Positions 32,123 to 42,056 of a DNA stretch of 64,000 bases are shown in pieces. The DNA is from Gordonia oryzae (GTDB lineage Bacteria > Actinomycetota > Actinomycetes > Mycobacteriales > Mycobacteriaceae): contig NZ_RKMH01000001.1 in NCBI RefSeq assembly GCF_003797185.1, positions 1-64,000 of the forward strand, written 5' to 3'. The position numbers and the translations under genes were made by a program. The number at the start of each line of letters is the position of its first letter. Position 1 is the stretch's first letter. The notes beneath the pieces were generated by a model, which was given only the letters and a program-made list of their open reading frames with translations, made no database searches and had not been told where the DNA came from.

Positions 32123-33553
32123 TCAGCGTTCCTCGATTGCCGTCTGGGCGGCTTGTGCCCACTCGTGCCATTGCGCCGCCTGCTCGCGTAACTTGGCCGC
32201 CTCCCGTGCCTTGCCGCGCTCCTCAGCCTTGCGGGCCTGCTCCTCCAATTGTGCCGCGCGCTCGGCGAATTGGGTGGCGCGTGCCTGCGCCTGGGGATCG
32301 GTGCGCTGCCATTGTGCATCCTCGGCATCGCGAATTCGCTTCTCCAGGGCTCGCGCCCGGCTCTCGAGGCTGTGCATCTGCTCCCGAGGAACCTTGCCGA
32401 TCTCGTCCCACTTGTCCCGGAAGGCACGGAACTCACGGCGGGCCGCATCGAGGTCGACCGCGGGATCGATGGCGGACTCGGCGGCGGCGAGCAACTCAAG
32501 TTTTGCATGACCGTTGGCGGTGAACTCGGCGTCGCGCTCGGAGGTGATCGCATTGCGTGCGGCAAAGAATACGTCCTGCGCCGCCTTGAACCGCTGCCAC
32601 AGGGCTTCGTCGGCGTCGCGGGGGGCGCGGCCCGCGGCCTTCCATTCGCCCAGCAACTCCCGGAAGTGGGCCGAGGTCGGACCCCAGTCGGTCGACGACG
32701 ACAGTTCCTCGGCCCGCGCGATCAACTCCTCCTTGCGTGCCTTGGCGCCGGCACGCACCCGGTCGAGCTCGGCGAAATGAGCGCCCCGTCGGCGGTTGAA
32801 GGCGTCGCGAGCCTTCGCGTACCGCTTCCACAGCACGTCGTCGGTCTTGCGGTCGATCCCCTTGATCGACTTCCATTCGTCGAGGATCGCTCGCAGCCGG
32901 TCTCCCGAGGTCTTCCACTGGGTGGACTCCGCGCCGATGACCTCGGCCTCGGCGGCCAGTTCTTCCTTGCGGGCGATCGCGGCGACACGGGCGGCCTCCC
33001 GCTCGGCCTTGAGCGAATCGGCGACCTCGTCGGCGGTCCCGACGATCGCCGACAACCGCGCGGCCAGCGCATCGACGTCACCGATCACCGCGGCATCGGG
33101 GAGGGTCTCCAGCAGATGTTTGGCAGCGGCTTGCGCCTTGCGCGGATCGCCGGAACGCGCGGCGAGTCGTTCCTCGAGGATCTCGACCTCGGTGGCCAGG
33201 TCGTCAAAGCGCCGCCCGAAGTGTTCGAGCCCGTCGTCGACGGACCCGGCCTGCCACGACCCGATCTGCCGTTCGCCTGACGAGGTCTTCAGCCACACGA
33301 CGCCGTCGGCGTCGACCCGTCCGAATCGGTGGGGATCGGTGTGTGGCAACGGGTTCGGGGTGACGACCGGGATCGGGGCGGACGCTGCCGGCCCCGGTTG
33401 CGGGCGGGGCCGCGGGCCGGGGCGGGGACCCGGACGCGGACCGGGTTTGGGGATCGGGGGCCCGGCTGCCGGTCCCGTGGTGGGTTCGGTGGTGTCGGTG
33501 TTGCCGGTGGCGTCGTGCCCGCCGGTCTCCGGTGTCCTGTCTGGTCCGCTCAT
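32123..33553 (-). CDS. DUF349 coiled-coil protein, Rv2731-like
   Basis: 476 aa. The first 70 residues are Pro/Gly-rich with short [12 protein letters not shown] repeats, followed by a small beta-rich piece ([20 protein letters not shown]). The remainder is four or five DUF349 three-helix repeats, each with a W-K/E-x-x-G/A core, for example [20 protein letters not shown] and [20 protein letters not shown]. The end is a highly charged coiled coil of Glu, Arg and Ala. It is cytoplasmic, of unproven function, and convergent with the preceding membrane protein gene. Confidence 0.88.
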   Translation of the reverse strand: MSGPDRTPETGGHDATGNTDTTEPTTGPAAGPPIPKPGPRPGPRPGPRPRPQPGPAASAPIPVVTPNPLPHTDPHRFGRVDADGVVWLKTSSGERQIGSWQAGSVDDGLEHFGRRFDDLATEVEILEERLAARSGDPRKAQAAAKHLLETLPDAAVIGDVDALAARLSAIVGTADEVADSLKAEREAARVAAIARKEELAAEAEVIGAESTQWKTSGDRLRAILDEWKSIKGIDRKTDDVLWKRYAKARDAFNRRRGAHFAELDRVRAGAKARKEELIARAEELSSSTDWGPTSAHFRELLGEWKAAGRAPRDADEALWQRFKAAQDVFFAARNAITSERDAEFTANGHAKLELLAAAESAIDPAVDLDAARREFRAFRDKWDEIGKVPREQMHSLESRARALEKRIRDAEDAQWQRTDPQAQARATQFAERAAQLEEQARKAEERGKAREAAKLREQAAQWHEWAQAAQTAIEER

Positions 33554-33782
33554 GTGCAGGTGCCCCTTCCCGCCTCGTGGTGCCGCGCGTCACGGCTGCC
33601 GTGTCACTTCGATCCCCGGCCGCGTCGGCCGCCGGGCTGGAGTCCATTCAAGCAGTTCGGAGTTCATCGCGTGTGGGCTGCGGAACAATGGGTACCGCTC
33701 GTCGCCCGATCGGTGGGTTCGAGCCGAGAGGCCCGCCCGGGCTGCGCGCCGTGGCACTGCGCCGTCGACTAGCGTCGAGCAC

Positions 33783-34664
33783 GTGTTCACCTGCGCGGTA
33801 TTCGTCCCGAGTGCGCCCCTGCTGGTACCTGAACTCGCCGGTCCCGACGCCGACGACACGCGGCCGGTACGTGAGGCGACGCGTTCGGCGGTGCGGGCGC
33901 TGGCGGACTCGGCCACCCGGTGGGTTGCCCTCGGCGCCGACGACGTGCCGGTCGTTCCGGCGAGCGGTCGCGCCGCAGCAGTGCCCACCGATCGACCGCG
34001 ATGCGGCACCGATGTGGCCGTCACCGGGACCTTCGCGCGCTTCGGTGTTGACCTACCGGTGACCCTGGATCCCGCCGCGGAGGAGGTTGGCGTGCAGGTC
34101 GACGCCGAGCGTGTACGACCACGATTGCCGCTGTCGATGCTGATCGCCGCTTGGCTGCGGGAACAGGCGGGCGCCGACCGCGTGACGCCGGTGGTGCTCG
34201 ACCCGTCGGCGAGCCCCGCGCAGTGCGCGGCGGTGGGGGACGAGATCGCGGCGGAGCTCTCGGCGGTGTCCGAACCGGTGGGTCTGCTCGTGGTGGGTGA
34301 CGGCGCGATCGCGTTGTCGCCGAAGGCTCCGGGCGGTGGCGAACGCGCATCGGCGGTGCGTGTGCAGAAGCGAATCGACTCCGCTCTCGAATGCGGGGAT
34401 GTGGAAGCTCTGGCCGACCTCGACGTGCGGGAGTGCCATGCCGAGGGCGTCGGTGGACGAGTCGCCTGGCAGGTCGCGGCGGCGGTGACCCGGGCATCGG
34501 GCGCACACACCTGTGTGACTCCCGCAGACATGCATCCCGCCCGGGTGGACGCCGCCCGGGTGGACGCCGACTTTTTCTATGCCGCAGCGCCGTTCGGTGT
34601 GGGATACGTCGTCGCACGCTGGACCCCGATTTCGGCCGGACCACGAACAGGATCCGCATCATGA
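33783..34664 (+). CDS. Rv2728c-like protein (class III extradiol dioxygenase-like fold)
   Basis: 293 aa, GTG start. It begins [20 protein letters not shown], resembling the Memo/LigB type in which an early motif binds metal, but the usual histidines are mostly missing, so an oxygenase activity is unlikely. [19 protein letters not shown] is a central conserved stretch, and the end ([19 protein letters not shown]) is typical of this actinobacterial family. It overlaps miaA by four bases. The conserved link with miaA and dapF in Mycobacteriales is the main clue. Function is unknown. Confidence 0.8.
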   Translation: MFTCAVFVPSAPLLVPELAGPDADDTRPVREATRSAVRALADSATRWVALGADDVPVVPASGRAAAVPTDRPRCGTDVAVTGTFARFGVDLPVTLDPAAEEVGVQVDAERVRPRLPLSMLIAAWLREQAGADRVTPVVLDPSASPAQCAAVGDEIAAELSAVSEPVGLLVVGDGAIALSPKAPGGGERASAVRVQKRIDSALECGDVEALADLDVRECHAEGVGGRVAWQVAAAVTRASGAHTCVTPADMHPARVDAARVDADFFYAAAPFGVGYVVARWTPISAGPRTGSAS

Positions 34665-35584
34665 CCGGCGGTGATATCGGGTCGCCCGTTCCGGTTGCGG
34701 TGGTGGGTCCCACGGCGGTCGGCAAATCCGATCTCGCGCTCGATCTCGCCGAGGCCCTCGACGGGGAGATCGTCAACATCGACGCGATGCAGCAGTACCG
34801 CGGTATGGACATCGGCACCGCGAAACTCGCCGTCGGGCAGCGCCGCGGCATCACCCATCACCAGATCGATGTTCTCGACGTGACCGAGATCGCCACGGTC
34901 GCGCGATATCAGGCCGCGGCCACGCACGACATCGAGGAGTTGCTCTCGGCCGGCCGGACCCCGGTGATCGTCGGCGGATCGATGCTCTACATTCAGGGCT
35001 TGCTCGACGACTGGAAGTTTCCGGCGACCGACCCGCAGGTGCGTGCGCGTTACGAGGAGATGCTGGCGCAGATCGGCGTCGCCGCTCTGCATCGCAGGCT
35101 CGCCGAGGTCGACCCCGCCGCGGCCGAATCGATCCTCGACACCGACGGCCGCCGGATCGTCCGGGCACTCGAGGTCGTCGAACTCACCGGTGAGCCGTTC
35201 GCCGCGTCGGCTCCCACGATCGGTGAAGCGCGCTGGGGCACAAGGATTGTCGCTCTTGACAGAGAGACCGCTGACCTCGACGAGCGGATCGCTGCGCGGA
35301 CCGCGGAAATGTTCGCCAACGGCCTGGTCGACGAGGTGGCCGCGCTGGCCGAGGGCGGTCTGCGTGAGGGGCGTACCGCGCGCCGGGCGATCGGATACGC
35401 CCAGACCTTGGCCGCCCTCGACGGCGAGTACGACCTCGACCGGGCCGTTGAGCTGACCGTTATCGGCACCCGGCGTTATGTTCGCCGGCAACGTTCCTGG
35501 TTCCGACGTGATCACCGGATCGCGTGGTTCGACGCCGCGGCCACCGACCTGACCGATGGGGTACTGGCTACTCTGGACCGGTGA
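34661..35584 (+). CDS. miaA: tRNA dimethylallyltransferase
   Basis: 307 aa. It transfers the dimethylallyl group to A37 of tRNA, producing the substrate of MiaB. The P-loop is [14 protein letters not shown]. The conserved acidic [19 protein letters not shown] and the [15 protein letters not shown] and [14 protein letters not shown] segments bind the substrates. RAIGYAQ and the C-terminal [15 protein letters not shown] contact tRNA. The start overlaps the upstream gene by four bases, and the stop overlaps the dapF start (GTGA), so this is a tightly coupled three-gene unit. Confidence 0.95.
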   Translation: MTGGDIGSPVPVAVVGPTAVGKSDLALDLAEALDGEIVNIDAMQQYRGMDIGTAKLAVGQRRGITHHQIDVLDVTEIATVARYQAAATHDIEELLSAGRTPVIVGGSMLYIQGLLDDWKFPATDPQVRARYEEMLAQIGVAALHRRLAEVDPAAAESILDTDGRRIVRALEVVELTGEPFAASAPTIGEARWGTRIVALDRETADLDERIAARTAEMFANGLVDEVAALAEGGLREGRTARRAIGYAQTLAALDGEYDLDRAVELTVIGTRRYVRRQRSWFRRDHRIAWFDAAATDLTDGVLATLDR

Positions 35585-36501
35585 CGACCAGCGCCTCGAC
35601 CACCGCCACCGAATCGATGAGTGGACTGCCGTTCGTGAAGGGCCACGGTACCCAGAACGACTTCGTCATCCTTACCGACCCCGCGGCCGAGATCGCACTG
35701 AGTGCCGACCTCGTCGCCGCTTTGTGCGATCGGCAACGTGGTATCGGCTCCGACGGACTGTTGCGGGTTGCGCGATCGGGTGCGCTGGTGGCTGCGGGGG
35801 TGCTGGAGTCCCTTCCGGGCCAGGTGAACCCTGACGACTGGTTCATGGATTATCGCAACGCCGACGGCTCGATCGCCGAGATGTGCGGTAACGGGGTCCG
35901 TGTCTTCGCCCATCACCTGCGTGCGTCGGGACTCGTGGGCACCGACGACTTCATCGTGGGCTCGCGCGCTGGCGCGCGTCCGGTCGTCGTACATTCCTTC
36001 GACCGACTGCGCGCCGACGTCAGTGTGCAGATGGGCCCGGCCGCCGTGGGGGAGCCGTCGACGGTCCGCATCGGCGACGATCTGTATCCCGGCGTCGCCG
36101 TCGACGTCGGCAACCCGCATCTGGCCTGTGTCGTTCCCGAACTCGATGCCGACGGACTGGCCGCCGTGGACTTCTCCCGGGGTGTGGTGATCGACCCCGA
36201 GGTCTTCGCCCACGGAGCCAACGTCGAACTGCTGACCGTCCCGGAGACTGTCGACGGACGCCTGCACGCACGGATGCGGGTGTTCGAACGCGGTGTCGGC
36301 GAAACCCGAAGCTGTGGAACGGGTTTGGTGGCCGCGGCGGCCGCCGCGCTAGGTCATCGGGGCGAGCGGGTCGGAGAACTGGTGATCGACGTGCCGGGCG
36401 GGCGGGTCGAGGTGCGCATCCTCGCCGACGACGCGTGGCTGCGCGGCCCGTCGGAACTGGTTGCCGACGGTGCGTTGCGCGCCGGGTGGGACGGGTCCTG
36501 A
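35581..36501 (+). CDS. dapF: Diaminopimelate epimerase
   Basis: 306 aa from the GTG overlapping the miaA stop; the ATG at 35617 ([15 protein letters not shown]) is an alternative. It interconverts LL- and meso-diaminopimelate. The two catalytic cysteines are in EMCGNGVR and [17 protein letters not shown] and MDYRNADGS bind the substrate. Insertions near [20 protein letters not shown] make the first domain slightly longer than in E. coli. Third lysine/peptidoglycan pathway gene in the window, after dapB and dapA. Confidence 0.95.
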   Translation: MTTSASTTATESMSGLPFVKGHGTQNDFVILTDPAAEIALSADLVAALCDRQRGIGSDGLLRVARSGALVAAGVLESLPGQVNPDDWFMDYRNADGSIAEMCGNGVRVFAHHLRASGLVGTDDFIVGSRAGARPVVVHSFDRLRADVSVQMGPAAVGEPSTVRIGDDLYPGVAVDVGNPHLACVVPELDADGLAAVDFSRGVVIDPEVFAHGANVELLTVPETVDGRLHARMRVFERGVGETRSCGTGLVAAAAAALGHRGERVGELVIDVPGGRVEVRILADDAWLRGPSELVADGALRAGWDGS

Positions 36502-36570
36502 CACGACCGGCAAACGGTTCCGACGACGGCCGGGTGGTACGGCACGGGTCATGGAGTCGTCGCCGCGTCC

Positions 36571-36600
36571 GCGAAATAGTGGTGTGCGAAATAGTGGTGT
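36571..36600. repeat. 15-bp tandem duplication upstream of hflX
   Basis: GCGAAATAGTGGTGT is present twice in direct tandem, 37 bases before the hflX start. It is AT-richer than its surroundings and may overlap the hflX promoter. Confidence 0.8.
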
Positions 36601-36637
36601 GCGCCGCAACGTTGCCGCATGCGACCATGGAAGGCGT

Positions 36638-38140
36638 ATGAGCGACACGACACACACGGGATATCCCATCCCGGCCCCTGATCTTTTCGAGAACACCGGT
36701 ATCACCGAGGACTCCGACGACCAGCGCATCACCGGAAGTCACCTGACCGACGAGCCGACCGCCGGTGAACTCCAACTCTCCGAACGCGCTTCGCTGCAGC
36801 GCGTCGCTGGTCTGTCGACCGAGCTCACCGACATCACCGAGGTCGAGTACCGGCAGCTCCGACTCGAACGCGTCGTACTCGTCGGCGTCTGGACCGAGGG
36901 CACCTCGCCGCAGGCGCGGGCGGCGATGACCGAGCTCGCCGCACTGGCCGAGACCGCCGGGTCGGCGGTTCTCGACGCCGTTATCCAGCGACGCAGTGCC
37001 CCCGACCCTGGCACCTACATCGGATCGGGCAAGGCCGAGGAATTGCGTGAGATCGTGCTGGCCACCGGCGCCGACACCGTCATCTGCGACGGTGAGCTCA
37101 CCCCCGGTCAGCTCACCGCGCTGGAGAAGGTCGTCAAGGTCAAGGTGATCGACCGGACCGCATTGATCCTCGACATCTTCGCCCAGCACGCCACCTCCCG
37201 CGAGGGCAAGGCACAGGTGTCGCTGGCCCAGATGGAGTACATGATGCCCCGACTGCGTGGTTGGGGTGAGTCGATGTCCCGGCAGGCCGGTGGCCGTGCC
37301 GGTAGCAACGGTGGTGTCGGCCTGCGCGGACCCGGTGAGACCAAGATCGAGACCGATCGCCGGCGGATTCGCGAGCGCATGGCCAAGCTACGACGCGAGA
37401 TCCGGGACATGAAAAAGGCGCGTATGACCAAGCGATCGGCTCGCAGCCGCAGCGCGGTGCCGTCGTTGACGGTCGCCGGCTACACCAATGCCGGGAAGTC
37501 GTCGTTGGTCAACGCAATGACGGGCGCGGGCATGCTGGTGCAGGACGCACTGTTCGCGACCCTCGATCCGACGACCCGCCGGGCCACGCTCGACGACGGG
37601 CGTGAGGTGGTCTTCACCGACACCGTCGGCTTCGTCCGCCACCTGCCGACCCAACTCGTCGAAGCGTTCCGCTCCACCCTCGAGGAGGTCGTCGACGCCG
37701 ACCTGCTGTTGCACGTCGTCGACGGCAGCGACGAATTCCCCGCCGAGCAGATCGCCGCGGTCCGCCGGGTGATCAACGAGGTCGTCGCCGAGGAGGGGGT
37801 GTCGGCGCCGCCAGAGCTGCTGGTGATCAACAAGATCGACGCGATCGACCATACCCGGATGGCCGAGTTGCGGGCGATGGCCCCCGACGCGGTGTTCGTG
37901 TCGGCGCGCACCGGTGAGGGGTTGCCGGCGCTATTCGATCGGGTTCGGGACTTCGTCGGCCGCACCGACGTCGAACTGACACTCGCCGTGCCCTACACCC
38001 GGGGTGACCTGATCTCGCGCATCCATCAGGAGGGGGAGGTACTCGCGAGCGACCACACCGCCGACGGCACCCGCTTGACGGTACGGGTGCCACAGGCTTT
38101 CGCCGGTCAGCTCGCCGACCTCGTGGTCACGCGATCCTGA
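36638..38140 (+). CDS. hflX: GTPase HflX
   Basis: 500 aa from the ATG at 36638. HflX is a ribosome-associated GTPase that splits stalled 70S ribosomes and counts in mycobacteria as a stress and macrolide-tolerance factor. The N-terminal ATP-binding-like domain has YIGSGKAEELREIV and VICDGELTPGQLTALEK. A coiled linker follows GPGETKIETDRR. The G domain has G1 AGYTNAGKSS, G3 DTVGF and G4 NKID. The first 60 residues are an acidic extension. A tandem duplication lies in its upstream region. Confidence 0.95.
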   Translation: MSDTTHTGYPIPAPDLFENTGITEDSDDQRITGSHLTDEPTAGELQLSERASLQRVAGLSTELTDITEVEYRQLRLERVVLVGVWTEGTSPQARAAMTELAALAETAGSAVLDAVIQRRSAPDPGTYIGSGKAEELREIVLATGADTVICDGELTPGQLTALEKVVKVKVIDRTALILDIFAQHATSREGKAQVSLAQMEYMMPRLRGWGESMSRQAGGRAGSNGGVGLRGPGETKIETDRRRIRERMAKLRREIRDMKKARMTKRSARSRSAVPSLTVAGYTNAGKSSLVNAMTGAGMLVQDALFATLDPTTRRATLDDGREVVFTDTVGFVRHLPTQLVEAFRSTLEEVVDADLLLHVVDGSDEFPAEQIAAVRRVINEVVAEEGVSAPPELLVINKIDAIDHTRMAELRAMAPDAVFVSARTGEGLPALFDRVRDFVGRTDVELTLAVPYTRGDLISRIHQEGEVLASDHTADGTRLTVRVPQAFAGQLADLVVTRS

Positions 38141-38149
38141 GGGTCACCG

Positions 38150-38500
38150 GTGCCGATCGAGTCACGGTGATGCCGCGGGGGCGGGTCACGTTGCACACCC
38201 ACGTTGCACACCCCCGCGACGATCGCCTCGCGCGCGCCCGCGACCTGATGCTCGCCCACCTCTCGGTGCCGCCGCTGAGCGGCGGCCGCGGATGCGAGGC
38301 GAACTCCTTGCGCGGCTGTTCCGCGCCGATGACATTCCCGCAGGGGTGTGTACCAACTTCCGGGTGAACCAGGCGACGATCGCGCTCGCCGAGGGGTGCT
38401 CGATCACCGCGACCGCGCACGACTGCGGGTGGGCCCAAGCGCTGCGCGACAACGCCATCGGCCATCGACCTGCGGGGGTCGGTGGCCGATGGTTGTCGGT
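38150..38500 (+). pseudogene. Frameshifted remnant of an AraC-family regulator
   Basis: Pieces of the C-terminal double helix-turn-helix domain appear in order but in different frames. DDRLARARDLMLAHLSVPPL matches the first helices. LLARLFRADD and MTFPQ then match the L-x-RLF-x-x-x-x-G-MTFPQW segment. NQATIALAEGCSITATAHDC, then GWA, match the second helix-turn-helix. DNAIGHRPAG matches the end. The recognition helix of the first unit and the entire effector domain are missing. Frame breaks rule out a functional gene. Confidence 0.65.
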
Positions 38501-38514
38501 GTCGGGCTACCCGG

Positions 38515-38775
38515 TTAGTCGGCGTCGAGATCGGTGGCGACCAACGTGGCGATCGCGTCGACGGTGGCCGGGTCCTCGGCGGTCACGACCACGTTGGTGC
38601 CCTTCTCGGCGCCGAGCGTCATGATCATCAGCGCCGACCCGGCATCGACGGGCTCGCCGCCCTCGACGGCCAGGGTGATCAGGCCGCCGGCGTTGGCTGC
38701 GGCCTCGGCGATGATCGTCGCGGGGCGGGCGTGCAGTCCGACTGCGGAGCCGACGGCGACTGTGGTGCTGGGCAT
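38515..38775 (-). CDS. ptsH: Phosphocarrier protein HPr
   Basis: 86 aa. His15 in VGLHARPA accepts phosphate from enzyme I (ptsI, 43.1 kb) and passes it to the EIIA domain of FruA. GSALMIMTLGAEKG is the second conserved block; its Ser lies at the position of the regulatory Ser46 of Firmicutes, but HPr kinase is not typical of actinobacteria. An AAGGAGAA site precedes the ATG. It lies 154 bases downstream of fruA on the same strand. Confidence 0.95.
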   Translation of the reverse strand: MPSTTVAVGSAVGLHARPATIIAEAAANAGGLITLAVEGGEPVDAGSALMIMTLGAEKGTNVVVTAEDPATVDAIATLVATDLDAD

Positions 38776-38929
38776 GATGAGTTCTCCTTGACAGTTCGGA
38801 TGGGGTGTACGCGCATGGGATCTAATCGGATGGGATCGGTGGTGAGGGACGGACCCTCTGCGGGCGGGACCTTCGATTGTGCCCGCGTTGGTCGGTAGAC
38901 GTGGGCGAACCGCGCCATCAGGCGGGGGG

Positions 38930-41008
38930 CTACGCCGGGGTGGTAGCGGCGGCCGAGCGGACGCGGTTGCGGCCCCACTGCTTGGCGGCGATGACGCACA
39001 GCGCCGAGAGAACGGTGCCCGCGGCGAGGGCGACGAGGAACCACCACCAGGCGTTCATGGCGAAGAAGACGAATACACCGCCGTGCGGGGCGCGCAGTTC
39101 GACGCCGAGGGCCATGATCAGCGCGCCAGACAGAGCCCCGCCGGCCATCATCGACGGGATCACCCGCAGCGGATCGGTCGCGGCGAACGGGATGGCACCC
39201 TCGGAGATGAACGAGGCGCCCAGAAGCCACGCGGCCTTGCCGTTCTCACGCTCTGGTTCGGTGAACAGCTGCGGACGCAGGACCGTGGAGGCCAGGGCCA
39301 TCGCCAGCGGCGGGACCATACCGGCACACATGACCGCGGCCATGATCTCCAGTTGCGCCGAGCCGCCGATCGCGAGGCCGGTGGTGGCGAACAGATAGGC
39401 CGCCTTGTTCACCGGGCCGCCGAGGTCGAAGCACATCATCAAGCCCAGCACGATGCCCAGGATGATCGCCGAGCCACCGGTCATGCTGCTGAGGCCGTTG
39501 TTCATCTCGGTCGTAAGCCACGCCAACGGCCTGCCGAGGAACATGAACATCACCGCACCGACGACGAGGCTGCCGAAGAGCGGGATGATCACCACCGGCA
39601 TCAGGCCACGCGCCCATTGAGGCAACGGAAGTCGCGAGATCGCCAGGCAGACGACGCCGGCCGCGAGGCCGCCGATCAGGCCGCCGATGAAACTGGCACC
39701 GACGGCCACCGACACCAGGCCGGCGACGAAGCCGGGCGCGATACCGGGCCGATCGGCGATCGCAAACGAGATGTAGCCGGCCAACGCCGGGACCAGCATG
39801 CCCATCGCCAGCGAACCGATCGCGAAGCTCACCGCACCCAGGTAGGTGCCGAGTCCTCCAGCCGGGAGATTCCAGAGTGTGTTGTGCAGCGCGATGTAGG
39901 CACCGTCGCTCATCGTCTTGTCGATGTTCTTGTTGGCGATCTGGTAGCCGGCGAGTAAGAATCCCAGAGCGATCAGCAGACCACCCGCGGCGACGAACGG
40001 GATCATGTAGCTGACGCCGGTCATCAGGGCCTGTTGAACCTGCTTGCCCAGGCTCAGTCCGCCCTTCTCGGTGGCACCGGCACCGGCACCGTCGCCGTCG
40101 CCGGCGCGCACCACCGCCGCGTGTGGATTCTTCGCTGCCGCAAGCGCTTCGGCGATCATTGCGTCGGGCTCGTTGATGGCGCGCTTGACTCCGGACTCGA
40201 TGACCGGCTTGCCGTGGAAGCGGCTCTTACCCTTGACGCCGACGTCGGTGGCGAAGATGACGGCGTCGGCGCCGGCGATGACGTCCGTGGTGAACGGCGT
40301 GGTGCCCGAGGACCCCTGGGGCTCGACGTGGAAGTCGACACCGGCGCGCTCGGCGGCGTACTTCAGCGCGTCGGCGGCCATGTAGGTGTGGGCGATCCCG
40401 GTGGGGCATGCAGTGATCGCGACGATCGACATCGGCTTGTCGCCCCTCGGTGCGTCCGGGGTCGACGAGTCGGCCGGAGCGGACTTCTGGGTAGCCACAG
40501 TGTCGGTCGGCACCTTCTGCGTTGTCGCCTTCTCGGTACTCGAGCCCGCCGCGGGAGCATTGATCGCACCGTCGACGAGGTCGACGATCTCGTCGTCGGT
40601 GCGCGCTGCCCGCAGCGAGGCGACGAAGTCGGGACGCACCAGCGCACGAGCGAGCGAGCTGAGCAATTTCATGTGTTCGGAGGCGCCGCCCTCGGGGGCG
40701 GCGATGAGGAAGACGATGTCGGCCGGACCGTCAGGAGCGCCGAAGTCGACCTTTCTCGACAGTCGCGCCATCGCCAGGCTCGCCTGCGACACTGATGCGG
40801 CGCGGGCGTGGGGGATGGCGATCCCACCGGGTAGACCCGTGGCGGACTTGGCTTCTCGGGCGAGCGCGGCGCGCGCGAGGTCGGCGGGTTCGCTGGTGCG
40901 ACCGGCTTCGCCGAGGTTCTCGGCGAGGTGGTTGATCACCGCCGACGGGTCGTCGCCTGCGTCGACGTCGAGATTCACCGTGGCTGCGGTGATGATCTGG
41001 TCGGACAT
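38930..41008 (-). CDS. fruA: Fructose PTS transporter, EIIABC fusion
   Basis: 692 aa from the ATG at 41008, placed after GAGGAAA; a GTG 12 bases upstream is possible. The EIIA domain (about 1-150) has the phospho-His in GIAIPHARA. The EIIB domain (about 190-295) has the phospho-Cys in AITACPTGIAHTYMAADAL. The EIIC domain (about 325-690) has eight to ten membrane helices. Linkers are Thr/Ala-rich. It imports fructose and phosphorylates it at C1, giving the FruK substrate. It follows fruK closely in the fruR-fruK-fruA operon. Confidence 0.96.
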   Translation of the reverse strand: MSDQIITAATVNLDVDAGDDPSAVINHLAENLGEAGRTSEPADLARAALAREAKSATGLPGGIAIPHARAASVSQASLAMARLSRKVDFGAPDGPADIVFLIAAPEGGASEHMKLLSSLARALVRPDFVASLRAARTDDEIVDLVDGAINAPAAGSSTEKATTQKVPTDTVATQKSAPADSSTPDAPRGDKPMSIVAITACPTGIAHTYMAADALKYAAERAGVDFHVEPQGSSGTTPFTTDVIAGADAVIFATDVGVKGKSRFHGKPVIESGVKRAINEPDAMIAEALAAAKNPHAAVVRAGDGDGAGAGATEKGGLSLGKQVQQALMTGVSYMIPFVAAGGLLIALGFLLAGYQIANKNIDKTMSDGAYIALHNTLWNLPAGGLGTYLGAVSFAIGSLAMGMLVPALAGYISFAIADRPGIAPGFVAGLVSVAVGASFIGGLIGGLAAGVVCLAISRLPLPQWARGLMPVVIIPLFGSLVVGAVMFMFLGRPLAWLTTEMNNGLSSMTGGSAIILGIVLGLMMCFDLGGPVNKAAYLFATTGLAIGGSAQLEIMAAVMCAGMVPPLAMALASTVLRPQLFTEPERENGKAAWLLGASFISEGAIPFAATDPLRVIPSMMAGGALSGALIMALGVELRAPHGGVFVFFAMNAWWWFLVALAAGTVLSALCVIAAKQWGRNRVRSAAATTPA

Positions 41009-41090
41009 GGGTTTCCTCACTGCTCTGTCCTGTGGGGGGTGCTGATGCTGGATCGGGTTGTGGAGTTGTTCGGGGGTCAGGGGTTGTGTG

Positions 41091-42056
41091 TCATGTGGTG
41101 GGGGCGGCTCCGGCGAGATCGGTGATCACGACATGGTCGGGATCGAGGTGGTCGGGGCGGGGAGGCTGGGTGCCGGCGAGTGCGGCCGCCGCGGCGCCAT
41201 AGGCGACCGCGTTGCGCAACCGCCCGGGCTCGTCGGCGCCCCGGGTTTCGGCGATCAGATAACCGGCGAGCGAGGAGTCGCCTGCGCCGACGGTGCTGCG
41301 CGGGACGATCGGCGGCGGCGTGGCGAACCAGCTGCCGGACTCGGTGGTCAGTAGTGCGCCGGCCGCACCGAGGGTGGCCAGCACGGCGCCGCCGATGCGG
41401 TGGGCCATATCGGCCGACGCCGAGACGATGGGCGACAGATCACCCTCGGCGGCGGCGCGACGCAGGATCTCCGGATCGGTGCCACTGACCTCGGCGAGTT
41501 CGTACTCGTTCGGCTTGATCAGGTCGATGCGTCCGGTCACCGCTGCCGACAGGGGAGCACCCGAGGTGTCGATGGCGACGCGGTGTCCGCGAGCGATGAG
41601 CTGGTCGGCGAGTACGCGGTACCAGTCGTCGGTGACACCCGGTGGCAGCGACCCGCACAGGGCCACCCAGTCGGCACCGGTCGCTCGGGCCAAGACGAGG
41701 TCGGTCAGCGCACGCACCTGATGGTCAACGAGGACCTGGCCGGAGGCATTGATCTTGGTCGTGGTGCCGTCGGGTTCGGCGATGGTGATGTTCGACCGGA
41801 CCTCACCGGGCACGGCGAGGGTCTCGTGGCGGAGTCCGACCTGGTCCAACGCGGTCAGCAGTGGATCGCCGGCGCGGGCCGGCAGGACCGCGAGAGTGGT
41901 CAGCCCCGCCTCGGCGATGACGCGGGAAACGTTGACGCCTTTGCCGCCGGGCTCGGCGCGGACACCGATGGTGCGCTGGACTTCCCCGCGTAGGAGGGGG
42001 CCGGCGATCTCCAGGGTGCGATCGAGGCTCGGGTTGGCGGTGACGGTGAGGATCAT
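41091..42056 (-). CDS. fruK: 1-phosphofructokinase
   Basis: 321 aa from the ATG overlapping the fruR stop by four bases. A PfkB/ribokinase-fold enzyme that converts fructose 1-phosphate to fructose 1,6-bisphosphate. It begins MILTVTANPSLDRTLEI. Signatures are GGKGVNVSRV (PfkB motif 1), CGSLPPGV, LIKPNEYEL, and STVGAGDSSLAGYL with the catalytic Asp in GAGD. Between fruR and fruA, it completes the fructose utilisation unit. Confidence 0.96.
   Translation of the reverse strand: MILTVTANPSLDRTLEIAGPLLRGEVQRTIGVRAEPGGKGVNVSRVIAEAGLTTLAVLPARAGDPLLTALDQVGLRHETLAVPGEVRSNITIAEPDGTTTKINASGQVLVDHQVRALTDLVLARATGADWVALCGSLPPGVTDDWYRVLADQLIARGHRVAIDTSGAPLSAAVTGRIDLIKPNEYELAEVSGTDPEILRRAAAEGDLSPIVSASADMAHRIGGAVLATLGAAGALLTTESGSWFATPPPIVPRSTVGAGDSSLAGYLIAETRGADEPGRLRNAVAYGAAAAALAGTQPPRPDHLDPDHVVITDLAGAAPTT

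Noticed and set aside
38879..39958. 359-codon plus-strand open frame opposite fruA
   Set aside because: His/Arg/Asp-rich antisense translation of the EIIC membrane domain; not a gene.
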